DNA of 64,000 nucleotides from contig BRKX01000002.1 of the NCBI GenBank assembly GCA_026008535.1, positions 60,075,170-60,139,169 on the forward strand, written 5' to 3'. Each line of letters opens with the position of its first letter. Position 1 is the stretch's first letter. This DNA comes from Perilla frutescens. Lineage: Eukaryota > Streptophyta > Magnoliopsida > Lamiales > Lamiaceae. Positions 46,123-58,803 of this stretch are shown in pieces. The notes beneath the pieces are model-generated. The model saw nothing but the letters and a program-made list of their open reading frames with translations. It was not told where the DNA came from and ran no database searches. The position numbers were made by a program, and so were the translations under genes.

Positions 46123-47394
46123 ATTTTCAATTGTGTTACAAGGTGGGCGAACTTGTAATTAAGCCCACAATCTAGTTCGTTTTATTGTTTTGCTTTTAAA
46201 TATTCATGATAATCCGATTCTTTTTTAACATTTTAAGACTCATTAAATGTCGTTTTGGAGAAATTAAAGCATACATAATAATAAGACAATCAAATTATAC
46301 ACACATTTTTATTTATATGATTGTATTTCTCTCAATAAGTAATGGGATAAGAGGATGTTTGAATACATTAAATAAGGACTGTAATTTAACAATCCGTGTA
46401 CTTATGTGTTTTAGATTATTACAAATATATGTTACTGAAAAACTACAGGAACAGAACCAAGAAAATAATAAAAGAAAGCAGTAAAGTACGTACAAGATTG
46501 GTAACCCAGTTCGGTTAATCAATCTAATAGGGGGGACTTCGTCCAAACTTGAAGATCCATTCACTGCTCCTTTGTGAAATATATTCAGGAAACTTATACA
46601 TCAAGGAATCCCTCCTTATGTCGCTCTTTCTTACAACACGAACTCTTTTGCGAACGAAAGTTGTAAGATTCTCTCACAACCGTGACATTAGACTCCCTCT
46701 AGCTACCCACGATTTCAACTTACAATCTCTTCCGAGATCACGAACAAAATGGATTAAAAACCTCTCACATGTTTCTCTCAAGAAAACACTTAATGCTACA
46801 CTTCCACATTGAACATTTTAAGAAATAACTTCTAACTATTACAAAACTCACAAATCCAATGACACTCAAACACTAAATGTAGAGAATCAATATTAGATGC
46901 ACACCGATTAAGTGAAAAATCGGCCTTCTTATGCTTTCACATTTCATGTTGACTTGATCTTCAATATTCGCCTACTTGAAATGTGAATGAGAGTTTGTGA
47001 TTCTTTCTATGTTGATGTAGATACTTTCCATGTAGTTGAGGGTTAAATCAGCACTGAATTTGCACAAAGCATGAATAAACTCGTAGATTAAAAATGTATA
47101 GCAAAAGATTATATATAAACATAACTGTTAAGCATAGTTATTGGAACGCCCCTGGAACGATGCTAGGAGTTTCATCAAGTCACGAACATTGTTTTGCAGT
47201 TTTAGCTGCCCAAGTAGTTGACAAAAAATAGTTACAGACCAACAAATAAAAAATAGGGGTAACAAACATAAATCCCTCATTACAAAACATCCAACAAAAA
47301 TGTTAAACTTCAAAATATGTGAGGACTCCCCTATCTTCGCAGTCCACTTCATTATTCTCATTTACACTTCTTTTCTTCTCCTCCTTAGTGTCTG
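46123..47394. other. Intergenic, possibly LTR-derived on the minus strand
   Basis: 46490-46810 resembles a minus-strand LTR or leader (GGTTACCAATCTTG and nearby GC-richer blocks). No terminus or coding region was found to confirm it. Confidence 0.3.
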
Positions 47395-49380
47395 CCAGAA
47401 ATGGCAAAGTTCAGGCTGAAGGTGAGGCGCACCGGCAAGATCAGCAGCAACTACGTCAAGAGCAGTTTGAGAAATAGCATCTGGATTCAGCTGAGAAGCA
47501 TAATCAGCCACATGAGAAGCAGGAGAACGATCACCTGCAACAAAATCAGCTTTGGCAGAAGTACCAGGATTAGTAGAGGAGACCTTAACAGGTCAGCACC
47601 AGAAGGGCCTGGTGTAGCAGATGGTAGAAAGAGGCATAGGCTCGGACCTTCAAGTGAACCAACAAAGAATCAGATTCATGCATGGCGAACGGGCAATCCG
47701 AATGGTTTTGTCCAGAAACAAGACTTGATGTTCCAGAGACAGAATGTGCCATTTAAAGAACACAACATCAGCAGAAGGCTTTAGGACAGATCTGGGAATA
47801 ACAGATAGGAGATACTCTGCATCACTGTTAGGATGGTCAGCAGCTAGAATATCTTGAGAATGCTGAGCAAGAAATAACTTGTGGCTAATCAAACTTCGCA
47901 CATGAATTAAAAATCAACCAACAACCAATTTATAAATTTTCTTATGAGAAGCAGAGCGAAAGATTTGAGGATCAAAATCACCTTATTCTGACTCGCACTG
48001 TCAGAAGCATCCTATGACACATCTTCAGCGTCATAAACCGAAAGGGTTAGAGCACGGACATTCTTCATGCATGGCTGATACAGACTCAATTTCATATCTT
48101 TTTTACTTTGTCTTTTTACTTATTTTTAGTACTTTTAGTTGTGTATAGAGTCTTGTTAGGGACAAAGTATAATAGAGGAGAGAAAGATCACGATTGGACT
48201 CATTATGGACTTAACCAAGATGCCAACTCGATTGAGGGTATAAAGAGGATCAACGAATAAAGCTTTGATAGTCTGCTGCGGATTAAGCGCGGAAGTTCAG
48301 CAACAACCTCTACTCAGATGACGCGGATCCACGTGTGCAGCAGTTCCTAAGCCTGGGGAAGTTTAGTTCGGTAGAGAGAGAAGACATGGAGAGATGAGAT
48401 AAGAAAAGAGAAAGAGATGAAGAACATCCATATAATCTAGGGGCTATGACCATTTGTGATGAAGTGGACTTCTTCAACTAATTCATGCCCCTACATGGGC
48501 TGAGCTGGGCAGAATTGTGGCTTTTCAAACATTTATAAATACTTGCTAGTTTTCATTTACATAGGAGGTACCAAAACGGACGCATCTTTTAATTCTTTTA
48601 TCGCAAGATACAATTTATTTGATGCTTTATTGTTTCTAGATATTCTGCACAGTCGTTGGGGGTTTGCCCTTAGCTGATGCAAGTACTTGTTTTTGTCCGA
48701 GCTGGAGTTGGATCCAGTCTTTAATCTAGTATGTTTTTCTTTCAACATGAGTTGTTTATTTACTTTTTCTTTATTTATTAATATATTTTCCGGCTAAGTA
48801 TCAAGTGTTTGATTTGAATGTGAATAGGTTAAGGTAGATAATATGCATGAGGCTTAGTGATCTGAATTTATCTTGAATTAGTTCCAACCCTCATTCTCGG
48901 CAGAACGCGGACATAGGTAATAGAATGGTTAAGTTGTTGGCCACTCTTAATCAAATTATTACTAAAGTAAGTCAAGTGGAAGTATGGATGCCCATGTCTT
49001 GAGAGCCATTAAGTGATAAAATAAGAGTTGAATACTTTCTATAACTAACCGATTAAATCAAGGCACTTACTTAGTTATTCCCATGATTTCATGCATCTAC
49101 CAAAACTGAATTCGCATTTAGATTGAACATTTGTTTAATATTAATTATCTTCAACTTGTATTATTTTATTGTTTGTTTAGTTTTGGATAGTTAAAGGAGG
49201 GATTAGTGACAGTAATTCCATAAAACCCCTAAAAGTTACTAACAAGATAGAAAGGTTAATCACTCATCGTGGGTAGATATCTACCTTCGAGCGCTACTAG
49301 CCTCTGAGGGCAAACTAAAGCATCTGCAGAGATTTACCTGCAGGTGTAATTTTGCACACAAAATGACGGTGTGTCAAAAT
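47395..49380. mobile_element. Unclassified retroelement-like sequence ending at a tRNA-Asp-type primer site
   Basis: The right part (49270-49380) has GCGCTACTAGCCTCTGAGGGC and GACGGTGTGTCAAAATTT, sequence I associate with the LTR/leader junction of Athila/Tat-type Ty3 elements, immediately before a tRNA-Asp-complementary stretch. Frames at 47401-47784 (+) and 47650-47901 (-) are protein-like but not recognised. LTR start not located. Confidence 0.4.
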
Positions 49381-50343
49381 TTAGTGTCGTTGCTGGGGAT
49401 CGAACCCGGGTCAATGTTATTTGAAAGGAAGAGGCCAAACCCAGTAGTCGTTCAGACACACTTATTGTTATGTGATGAGGAGCAGGGGCTGCAGAAGTCT
49501 TCTTCACATTTGACTTCTCTTTGGCAGCACTAGATTTAACTCGGGTCCACAAGAAAAAGAGCAGAATTTCATCATCTTCATCATAATTTTACTCGTCAAT
49601 ATGAGAGGGCTCATGAGTCATAGAGTTGGAGGGAGTAAAATCAAGTTCATCCACCAACTGAAGTTTGCGTTTGACACCGCGAGAAGGAAACTTCGCAAGT
49701 ACAACTTTAGAAATCTGTTCCAAAGCAGGATGAACAGACACCATACTAGGAAGGGAAATAGAACCCTCCACAATATCTTCCAAACGAATATCCTTAGGTC
49801 GATTGGAAACAAAGATGACAACAGCAGTATCTATAGAAGATGCTTCACCCAAGGAAACTTGAATTGTAACCGCCAGTGCATCATGATGAGTGGCTTCGTT
49901 AGCGGAGACAGACACTGACATAGAAAACTTCATGGATTCTTCAATTAATGGTTAAAACTCTGAAATTGGAGCATAGTTGAGAATAGTATCAGCAATAATT
50001 GCAGCTTTAAGAGGTGCAGTCTTTATCATCGGAGGAGAGAGAAGTTCCATCAAAACCCTAGGTGGAGAAGATGGTTCTGGAATAATAGCAGAGATCTACT
50101 CAGAAAGAGTGATGATCGGGGCCACCAAACAGATGAGAGTGTCGCTTGATACAGAGGCAGATACTTCAACTGGAGCAGACAAGTCTTCATCAATTGATTT
50201 CGCAAATGAGGGAACAAAATGAGAAACACACAAGAGGCTTGAGGCTTGGACATATCACCAAGAGCTTTACACAACCTAGAAGTATCAATTTTTAGCTTCT
50301 TGAAGAAAGGAATCTTGGAGAAAGATTGTTGTTTTTCTGTCAT
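49334..50343 (-). pseudogene. Unrecognised repeat-associated protein remnant
   Basis: Minus-strand pieces start at ATG 50343 (KIPFFKKLKIDTSRLCKAL) and continue through 49933-49589 (SLGEASSIDTAVVIFVSNRP, then KVVLAKFPSRGVKRKLQLV) in different frames. Several frameshifts and stops occur. Composition resembles retroelement-associated plant transposon proteins, but no domain is identified. Confidence 0.3.
49382..49413 (+). other. tRNA-Asp-complementary primer-binding-like site
   Basis: It matches the complement of the 3' end of plant tRNA-Asp (including the CCA end and the T-arm) at 28 of 32 positions. All four differences are C-to-T or G-to-A transitions, as expected from decay of methylated DNA. 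Plant Athila/Tat-group elements use this type of primer site; the match reaches further into the tRNA than the usual 18 nt. Confidence 0.6.
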
Positions 50344-50423
50344 AGTTCACCGCTTGAAAGAAAATTGGATTTTTCTTGTTGCACAATTTCGAGTGTGGTG
50401 AGAGAAAAAGAGAATGAACAGTT

Positions 50424-52193
50424 CTATGTTAATATGCCACTCCCATTCGAAGTGCTGGATCCATCGACTTGGAGGGTCCAGTACTTCGAATCTTCGTCCT
50501 CGGTGCTCATCAATGCTTCTTCTTTTAGTTCGGCCTCGTGGGAGAAATCGGCGATAAAGTCTGATAGGACTTGGGATTTAATTAATATCCGGGAGACGTA
50601 GTATGTCATACTCCCCGAGTTCGATGGCCTACTTTGATAATCTTCCTGCGAGGTCTGGCTTCCTCAATACAGCTCTTAAAGGGAACTCCGTGACTACTTT
50701 TATTGAATGACCTTGAAAATAGGGCTTCATTTTCCTGGAAGCCATGACAAGCGCTAAGGCTAGCTTTTCAAGCTGCGAGTATCTGGTCTCAGCGTCTAGC
50801 AGTGAGCGACTAGCATAATACACGGGATGCTGCCTCCTTTCGTCCTTTCTAACAAGCACTGCACTGATAGAGTTAGTAGAAACAAATAAATAGACAAGAA
50901 GTACCTCTCTGTCGATTGGCTTGGATAAAAGAGGTGTGCTTGCGAGGAATTCCTTGAGGTCTTTGAGGGCCATGGCGGATTCCGGAGTTCACTCTAAGTC
51001 TTTGTTCTTTTGTAGAGTCTGGAAAAACACTTGGCTTCTTTCTGAATATTTGGAAATAAAACGGCTGAGAGCTGCTAATCGGCCGGTCAGTTTTTAGATG
51101 TCTTTCGGGTTTCTGAGGTGTTGAATATTCTGAACCGCTCTGATTTGGCTTGGGTCGGCTTTGATTCCTCTTTTTGTTACAAGGTATCCTAGGAATTTCC
51201 CTGATGTTACTCCGAAGGCGCACTTGGTGGGATTCAGCTTCATGTTATATCAGCGTAGGACTTTGAAGGTTCGTTGGAGGTGCATGATATGGTCCTGAGC
51301 TCGTAATGACTTGACTAGCATGTCGTCAATATATATTTCCATTGTTATTCTGATGAGCTCTTCGAACATCCGGTTTACCAGTCTTTGGTACGTTGCACCT
51401 GCATTTTTTAATCTAAAAGGCATAACCTTATAACAGAACATACCTCGGTGTGTGATGAAAGCTGTCTTCTCTTGGTCCTCTTGATGCATGAGGATCTGAT
51501 TGTATTCGGAGAAGGAGTCCATGAAACTCATGAGTTCGGGACCTGTCGTTGCATCGACCAGGGCGTCTATATGTGGGACGGGGAATGAGTCCTTGGGGCA
51601 CGCCTGATTGAGGTCGGTGAAGTCTATCATAGCCGGTTCTTTCCATTCTTCATTTTGACCACCACGATGTTTGCTAACCATTCTGGATAATGGACCTTAC
51701 AGATGTGGTTGTTCTTTAATAGTTTGTCTACTTCCTTGTCCACGATTTTATTCCTTTCCGGGGCAAACTTTCATCTTTTCTGCTTTACAGAAATTTTTTC
51801 TGGGTCTACCTGCAATTTATGAGTTATAATGGAAGGGTCGATACCTGTCATGTCTTTGAATGACCATGCGAAGCAGTCATGGTGCTCCTTGAGGAATGCA
51901 ATCAGTTGCTCTCTGATGTCCGAGGTCAATCTGGATCCGATCGACACCTTGTGATCTGAAAGTTCAGGATGAATCTGCACTTCATTGAGGTCTTTGACTT
52001 CTGGTTCTTCATAGTTTCGATCTTCTGTGCTCGCGGAAGTTGATCCGACCTCGATCTGGTTGATCTCGATAAATCCTTTCTGCTTGAAGGTGGAAACGTA
52101 GCATTCTCTGGACGAGACCTGTTCTCCTCGTACTAATCGAACTCCCCATGGAGTAGGAAACTTCATGGTTTGGTAGTATGTCAAGGGTACCAC
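50424..52193 (-). pseudogene. Tat-type reverse transcriptase and RNase H, broken
   Basis: RT pieces: MIDFTDLNQACPKDSFPVP with a following HIDALVD block (near 51600), YNQILMH, the catalytic IYIDDMLVKS (near 51330). RNase H: YYASRSLLDAETRYS.LEKLALALV (near 50780-50830). Then KYWTLQVDGSS (near 50480), the start of the second RNase H. Frame changes occur near 51690-51770, 51250 and 50970; the piece upstream (52193-51771) contains the linker to the protease with the HHDCFAWS and IITHKLQVDP segments. Confidence 0.8.
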
Positions 52194-52214
52194 TCGGAGC
52201 TCATGGATCCAGGG

Positions 52215-54210
52215 TCATCCCATAATCACGTTGTACGCTGAAGGTGCATCGATCACCTGAAATTTCGTGAGGAGGTTAACTCCCTCGATGTAAGTGGGGA
52301 GTGTGATCTCTCCTAAGGTCGTTTTGTGTTCTCCGCTAAAGCCGATTAGTGTTGTCGACTTCTTAATGATGTCCGTTTCTTTCACCTGCATTCCTTTCAA
52401 CGTATTAAGGAAGATCACGTTAGAAGAACTCCCATTATCAATGAGAGCTCGTTTAATTAAGCAGTTCGAGATTAGAAGTGAAATGATAAGTGCATCGTGG
52501 TATGGGCGTGAGAGTTCAGATACTTCACTACTGGAGAAGCTGAGAGTGACTAGTTCATCAGGTTCGGCTTCCTTAGATATATTCCCTGAATATTTTAGGG
52601 ATCGGCAGTGCCTCTTTGCTGATGATTGCGACACGCCACTGATCTTCGAGCCTCCGGTTATGCAGTTTAAGGTTCGATCGATCCTCGAAGGTTCTGGAGG
52701 CTGAGCTTCCGTATGGTTCTCTCTTTGATTCCAGTTTTTCTTTCCTTTCGAGGTCAGGAGGTCGGTCAGGTGCCCCCTTTTGAGAAGCTCGATCATTTCA
52801 AGTCTGAGTGTGATGCAGTCGTTCGTTCGATGCCCATGATCATTGTGGAAGTCGCAAAATTTGCTCTTATCTCGTTCGTTATCTGGTGTTCTCATCTTCA
52901 GAGGCCATTTCACATTTTGTCCGAGCCCTTTCATTGCGTTTACGGCTTCTGAGGGTGTTATGTAGAGATTATATTCTGGTAGCCTCCTGTCTGGGCCCTC
53001 GGGTATTCTCCTGTTTCTGGGGTCGAATCTGGGATTACGTGGATAGGGGTCTGCTCGATACCTCTCATTTCTGATATGAGCTCTGAGGTCCTTGCGAGGT
53101 GGATCATTTCGGGTTTTAAATTTAGACGAATTCGCTTTATCTTCTTCCCACTTGATTTGTGTCCATGCTTTGGCGAGAACGTCTTCCATCGTCTTGCATG
53201 GATACTTAGTTAGTTCTTTGTAGAGGTCTGAGCCCCTTCTTAAACCCTTCCTGAAAGCCGATACGGGGGTATCGATGTTGCATCCTGGGATCGACACCTT
53301 TTCTCTGTTAAATCACCATACGAAGCTTTGTAGGGTCTCTTCTGGTCTCTGAATCACTGTGTAAAGATCCTCGGCATGCTTCTCGATCTTTCGGCTACTA
53401 GCGAACTGCTCGACGAACAAATCGTTGAGCTGAGCGAAGGTGGAGATCGATGAGTTCGGTAAATTTGTGAACCACTGGAGAGCTGGTCCGGACAGGCTAT
53501 TTCCAAATCCCTTACACATTCCGGCCTTCCTGCTGTCTCGGGATTGAGGTGGTGAACATTCTCTGCTTGTATTGTGTTATATGGTCATCGGAGTCAAAGG
53601 TGCCATCGAACAATTTCATGGAGGGGAAAGCAAACTTCGGTGGCATCTCCACGAGGCTGATTTCATCTGTAAAAGGAGAATCTGTGAAGCTTGTCGGGGC
53701 CGTCTTACGGATGGGAGCAGGGACCCCAGAGATTCGAGTAAGCATGTCCTCCAGACGCTTCAGCTTGTTCTCAACCTCGATTCCAGGCTGGTTTTCGGTA
53801 TCTTCGAACCCAGAAAGGGGTCTAAGATAAGGGTCGTTGTCGTCCTCTTTATTTATTTATTGCTGTTGGTCCTCGCTAGTACCTGCAACATTTCGGTTAG
53901 CAATTTCATTAGCGGAGCTTAAAAGTACCTGTTCGCGTAGGTGGCTGGTCGTTCGGATTCGTGGGGGTTGTCAGGGAAGTCCGTTGGGAAATTTATTTGG
54001 AGGAGTGAAAGCTTCCATCCGAGCTTTCAGGACCGAATTTTCCGTTCGGATGGCCGCGAGCTCCACAACGGTGGAGTCGAGTTGTTGCTGGATCACCCGC
54101 AACACCTGGGCAATGTCTCCGCTTCCTCCTGTAGGGGGGGTTTCGGGTGGTGTCTCTCTTCGGTTATCTTGAGGGTTTGGAGTCGTACCGCTTCGGCCGT
54201 TGGCAGTCAT
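52215..54210 (-). pseudogene. Tat-type gag and aspartic protease, broken
   Basis: The N-terminal gag starts at ATG 54210 (coiled-coil VLRVIQQQLDSTVVELAAIR). Retrotrans_gag core in 53745-53313: DGTFDSDDHITQYKQRM and GNSLSGPALQWFTNLP. The 360-codon frame 53297-52215 has a C-x2-H-x4-H-x4-C zinc knuckle (FCDFHNDHGHRTNDC) and the protease active site as ALIDNGSSSNVIF; the usual DTG/DSG reads DNG. Frame changes near 53971, 53515 and 53305. Confidence 0.8.
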
Positions 54211-54230
54211 CTTCGATATGGTCGATTAGA

Positions 54231-54248
54231 GCCCCACGGTGGGCGCCA
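54231..54248 (-). other. Primer-binding site of the Tat element
   Basis: The minus strand reads TGGCGCCCACCGTGGGGC, the primer-site sequence common in Tat-group elements, three bases from the LTR end. Confidence 0.85.
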
Positions 54249-54251
54249 AAT

Positions 54252-54808
54252 TGTGAATGCTAAATTTCTACAATTAGTCGTATATTAGATTCGGGCTCTA
54301 GCGACCTATAGGACCGTGCTTAAACCGAAGGATATTATAGATTTTGATCGAAAGTGATGAAGAGGAATAATGTGAGTTGAAGATCGAAGTTTTGATCTTT
54401 AGTCGAAGTTCTTTGTGTTGCCGTTATTGTTTAGCTATCGTGTGTCCCTTTTCATTGGTCATTCTCCATCTTATATAGGATAAGGCCATACCTTCCCCTC
54501 CAATATTCAAGGGATTTGGCAACGCCACAACCACTTTCCCGATAATCAAGGGATTCGCCGATCTTCTAGGAATACCATCTTATCTTCTCAAGGGTCTTTT
54601 GATCACGTTCGTATTATTCCCAATGTCCTTTTGACCCAATCTAATTGCCTAGCCTTCGACCTCCATGTTTCGTCTTTCCCTCTCTTCCTTCAATTCACCC
54701 TTCAGCCTCTAGTCTTCAGACCTCAAGGGTTGACTGTTTCGACCTCGAGGCCTTCAGACACATCATTGGACCTTCGACTTTGGGCCCTAACGAAGATGGG
54801 CCTCTACA
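54252..54808 (-). mobile_element. 5' LTR of the Tat element
   Basis: 557 bp. In + strand reading it starts TGTGAATGCTAAATTT and ends GGGCCTCTACA. On the minus strand a TATA box (CCTATATAAG) lies around 54472-54481. No second LTR exists for dating. Confidence 0.8.
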
Positions 54809-55465
54809 GTGCTAAATGATGGCACTAACAAGGGCAAATCAGGAAAATATGAATTTTCTGCATCAAATGTATGTATAATGATATTTTTTTTTAGAAAAAT
54901 TAAAGTGTTAAAAATGACACTTAATATAAAACAGAGATAGTATATACATATACGCTAATTAAATATGAATAAATTAAGTTAATATATATGACTTTACTGG
55001 GAAAAAAAATAAGTAAAAGTCGTAAATATTTGGACGTACGCATGTAGGTAAAGAGTCAACTATTTTGTCCACTAAGAAACATGAACAAGTAAATATAATT
55101 CTTGATAATGCCAAATATGTTAATCAGCAACACGTTTTCTGGTATTTCTTTTGAATACCGTCGTTAACGTTTCTACTTCTACTTTGAAGCAATGAAGATG
55201 GAATTAGCTGAGGCTATTTATATCGTGTTGACTTGAGCTGTTGAGCATACATGTAAAATATTTCAAAGGCGAGTTAGGTCAGTTCCAAAAGTCGCATTTT
55301 TTCTTTTCCTTAAAAATGTAAAGACAGTGATGTCTCTAATAATCGATATGCTCGTGACTACTAATAGATTAATCAATAATAATTCAATAGGGAGATTTTC
55401 TTGCGATTGTTTAGCATATGTAATAATTCAAAATATTTTAGAAGAACGTTTTGCCTCCACAAAGG

Positions 55466-55504
<39 letters not shown>

Positions 55505-56466
55505 GGTGAAATTCATTATCAATCCTTATATTAATTAAAATTTGGAATGCATGATTTACTTTGAAATAGTTGGGCGAAGCTATTTCGTAGAACCAATTTA
55601 GTGAACTTTATTAATTAGACACTTGTCTAGATACTATGTATAGTATATACAAGTATATAGTATAGTATTTTTTTAGTGTTTTCTTTTTCCTAAAAAGGTA
55701 AGCGTTAAAAAATAATAAAAATTGAAAACAAGTTGTTGCACGTTTCCACTAAAAATGTAACACAGTTCGTGTTGTGATTTGCTACTAGCAAATTGCAAAA
55801 GCATTTGATAATTGATATAATAATAACTAATGAAGGATCCTGAATAAAAATAGGGGAGGCGGCTGCAAGCGACGCCGTATGAGTGAGTGGGTGGGTGGGG
55901 TTTATGACCCGTCTCTAGTGTAGTTTGTAAAACGAGTCATATGCCGGGTGGGTCCCGCACGGGCCACGCGCAGCACGAGTCAGCCATTTCGGGCCCGGGT
56001 CAAACCCCTGATCGTGACAAAATTTATCATTTTTTTCATTATTGTTTTTGTTTGTTATCTTGCATGAGCATCTCTCAATAAAATAATGTTTTACTCGTAA
56101 TATTGATCACAAATTGTTAGAATAAAAGTCCGAACACCCAATTGCATAAATGAAAAACAAATAGAACAATTTGCACGCATTCAATTTGATTTGAATTCGA
56201 ATTTGGGAATTTATGATACTAAACATAGCTCCTTATGTATGACAATTGACACGTAATTATGCTCCGGATTCCTTAATTAGATGCATTTAAATAGATAGAG
56301 GTTGTACCAACTACCAGGATTTGGCTACATTTATATTTTAAGTTCTTGTTGTTAGGATTAAACGCTTCAAATTATCGTTTAATTAAACCCCAGCTCGTAT
56401 AAATAACAATTAGCTCAAGAAATCAGGAAAGTTTTTCTAATCACTATATATACAGACGCATATATG
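54809..56466. other. Intergenic region with a GC-rich patch
   Basis: Mostly AT-rich, including a (TA)n run at 55469-55502. A GC-rich patch of about 150 bp (55855-56010; CGGGTGGGTCCCGCACGGGC and GCCCGGGTCAAACC) stands out and resembles ends of plant GC-rich repeats, but no element could be defined. Confidence 0.4.
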
Positions 56467-57160
56467 GGGTGAATTTAAATATGAACCAATTTCAACAAAA
56501 TAAAATTCAAAACATTATGAAGCACTGATAAAATTATGGTTGTTTAATTGAACACTATCGATTCATTGCAAAAATTGGAAAAAAAAAATAGGGTTCAAAT
56601 CAAACAAACATTACTTATAAGTCATATTAGCAAATCATTATTCACTTATTAGCAACATGTTTATAACATATTAACAAATTATTATTCATACATTAGCAGT
56701 ATATATATTTCTAACATATTAGCAATATATTGTATGAATGATGTTACATGTTACACTATATTATATTAAATATGGTCCAATGTTATATGTGTGGTGTTTA
56801 ATACGTGTCAATTTAGCATTATGATCTCGTCAAGTTAGCAATATTAGTCTACCTCATGTTAGTAACATAATCTCTTGATATTAGCAACATGCATCTCTCA
56901 TGTTATTCTATTAATATAACACCTGAAAAGATAACGGTTTTAAGGCGTTGTTTATTTAATTTCGAGAATTGAGCCAAAAATTTGAAAAATATAATATAAT
57001 TTATAAATTATGAAAATTAACTCACCTTCATTAAGTTCTCAAATATTTCAAGTTGCAGCTTTACTTTGCCTAAACACAATGACTAAAGTGTGGTCATTAG
57101 ATCTAATAAAATCTAAGGTTTGGATTGGTTCCTAGGTTCTCACATGAGAATTTGTATGTA
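56467..57160. mobile_element. MITE-like element, TA-repeat family, copy 3 (inverted relative to copy 2)
   Basis: The right end, reverse-complemented, follows copy 2 (5151 onward) through GTGAGAAC.TAGGAACCAAT and AACTTAATGAAGG. The middle shares ACACGTATTAAACACCAC and ATATAACATTGGACC with copy 2, again on the opposite strand. The left end is degraded and lacks the GGGAAATGATCAAAT terminus. TA-rich flanks are present. Confidence 0.7.
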
Positions 57161-57168
57161 TATATATA

Positions 57169-57424
57169 CTCCCTCCGTTTCATAATGTTTGTTGTTTTAT
57201 AGTTTTATTTTTGTGTCAAAATGTTTGTTGTTTTAGAAATTTTCACATCCTTTCTCCTAAGCTTAACCCTACAAATATATGGAGAGAGAAAAGTTTGCTA
57301 TTTTTTTAGGAAAATATAAGGGAATAAGATTTTGATATAGAATGAAGAAGTATATTAGTTTAAAAAATTAATTGTTAATTCTAGATTAAAATCCTAAAAC
57401 AACAAACATTATGAAATGGAAGGA

Positions 57425-57425
<1 letters not shown>
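57169..57425. mobile_element. Stowaway MITE (Tc1/mariner), 257 bp
   Basis: It starts CTCCCTCCGTTTCATAATG and ends CATTATGAAATGGAAGGAG, the classical Stowaway termini, with TA on both sides (57167-57168 and 57426-57427). The TIR extends over AACAACAAACATTAT. It abuts copy 3 of the other MITE family. Target TA lies in a TA microsatellite. Confidence 0.92.
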
Positions 57426-57462
<37 letters not shown>

Positions 57463-57745
57463 TTAATTTGATTCAAATGAGAACTAGTGCTTCGCGAGTA
57501 AACGTGAAAATACAGTTTGTTTATTGTATTTTTATTACTTTCCTTATTATATTTTGGTGCAATTTTTCAAAAATATTTTTTGATGTTGTTCTTATTGTAT
57601 ATGTTTTAATGTTAACTTCTTTCAGCAACAAAATACAATAAAGAAAAAAAAAAAAGTAAATAATTTTCACGTTTACACGCGAACCATAATTTACATTGTA
57701 GTCAATCCTATATGCGTATCGCATATGTACACACATATATATATA

Positions 57746-58061
<316 letters not shown>

Positions 58062-58456
58062 ATTTAGTTAATTTCCATGATATAGAGTTTAGAGGCATCC
58101 ACTACGTGGATTATCTGTTTGACTTCTAGCAAAGGTGGAATTTAAATATACAGTAGTGTGAAATGACTAGTTGACCCTCGTGCTCATGTCATTGCTTATG
58201 ACTTTTCCTACTATTAAACCAGGTGTTGTTGAAGAATGTTTTAATAATGACATCTAGAACACAAATTTATTATATAGTGTAGCCCTCCATCTTAGAAATT
58301 CAAGATTTTACCACGCTCGTCAACTCAGTCACTACTTGCATAATTATGATCATGAAAACCACCATTCAATTTTTTATTTTTATTTTTAATTATAACGATG
58401 TTGCACTATAGTTTGTTGTGCTCCTGATTGTGTACAATTAAACTACATGAGAATCG

Positions 58457-58671
58457 TCTTTTGGGGATGATCTAATGGTGGAGTGGTGTTATCTTGAGGT
58501 CAAAGGTCTCAAGTTCGAATCCCACCACCAACACCACTAGGTGTGAGCTTATTATATCTGGCTTGCCAAGTGTGGTTAACCTCCCTTGTGTGGTTTGTAG
58601 GCTACTACACAGGAGCAGAGTTTACTCAGTGCGCACTTCGGTAGCGGCTGCGGGTTACCTTGATAAAAAAA
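58457..58671 (+). mobile_element. tRNA-derived SINE, copy 2
   Basis: Head GGGGATGATCTAATGGTGG (A box) and AAGTTCGAATCCC (B box) form a pol III promoter. The body shares TGGCTTGCCA.GTGTGG and GGTAGCGGCTGCGGGTTACC with copy 1 and ends in an A-tail. The 17-bp target duplication AAACTACATGAGAATCG occurs at 58440-58456 and 58672-58688, perfect. It has about 40 bp more body sequence than copy 1. Confidence 0.93.
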
Positions 58672-58803
58672 AAACTACATGAGAATCGAATTGTGTTAGA
58701 AGACCTTATATAATGAATTGATTTTAGAAAGTGTTTGTGAAATTCAAATATATAAATTTTCAATCAAACCTATTCTGCTACCTAGCTAGCTAATTTTATT
58801 TAG

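Larger units (their letters stand above)
50424..54808 (-). mobile_element. Ty3-gypsy retrotransposon of Tat lineage, 3'-truncated
   Basis: Order on the minus strand: 5' LTR, primer site, gag, protease, RT, RNase H and the beginning of a second RNase H domain, after which the element stops at about 50424. Integrase and 3' LTR are missing. The second (archaeal-type) RNase H after the first is a marker of the Tat group. Frames are split by many stops and indels, so the copy is dead. Confidence 0.8.

Noticed and set aside
47401..47784. 127-codon plus-strand frame rich in Arg/Ser
   Set aside because: It sits in repeat sequence with another frame on the opposite strand equally protein-like; no family is recognised, so it is not called as a gene.
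49382..49413. A tRNA-Asp gene or pseudogene
   Set aside because: Only the 3' arm complement is present; no anticodon or D-arm counterpart follows, and retroelement leader-type sequence precedes it.
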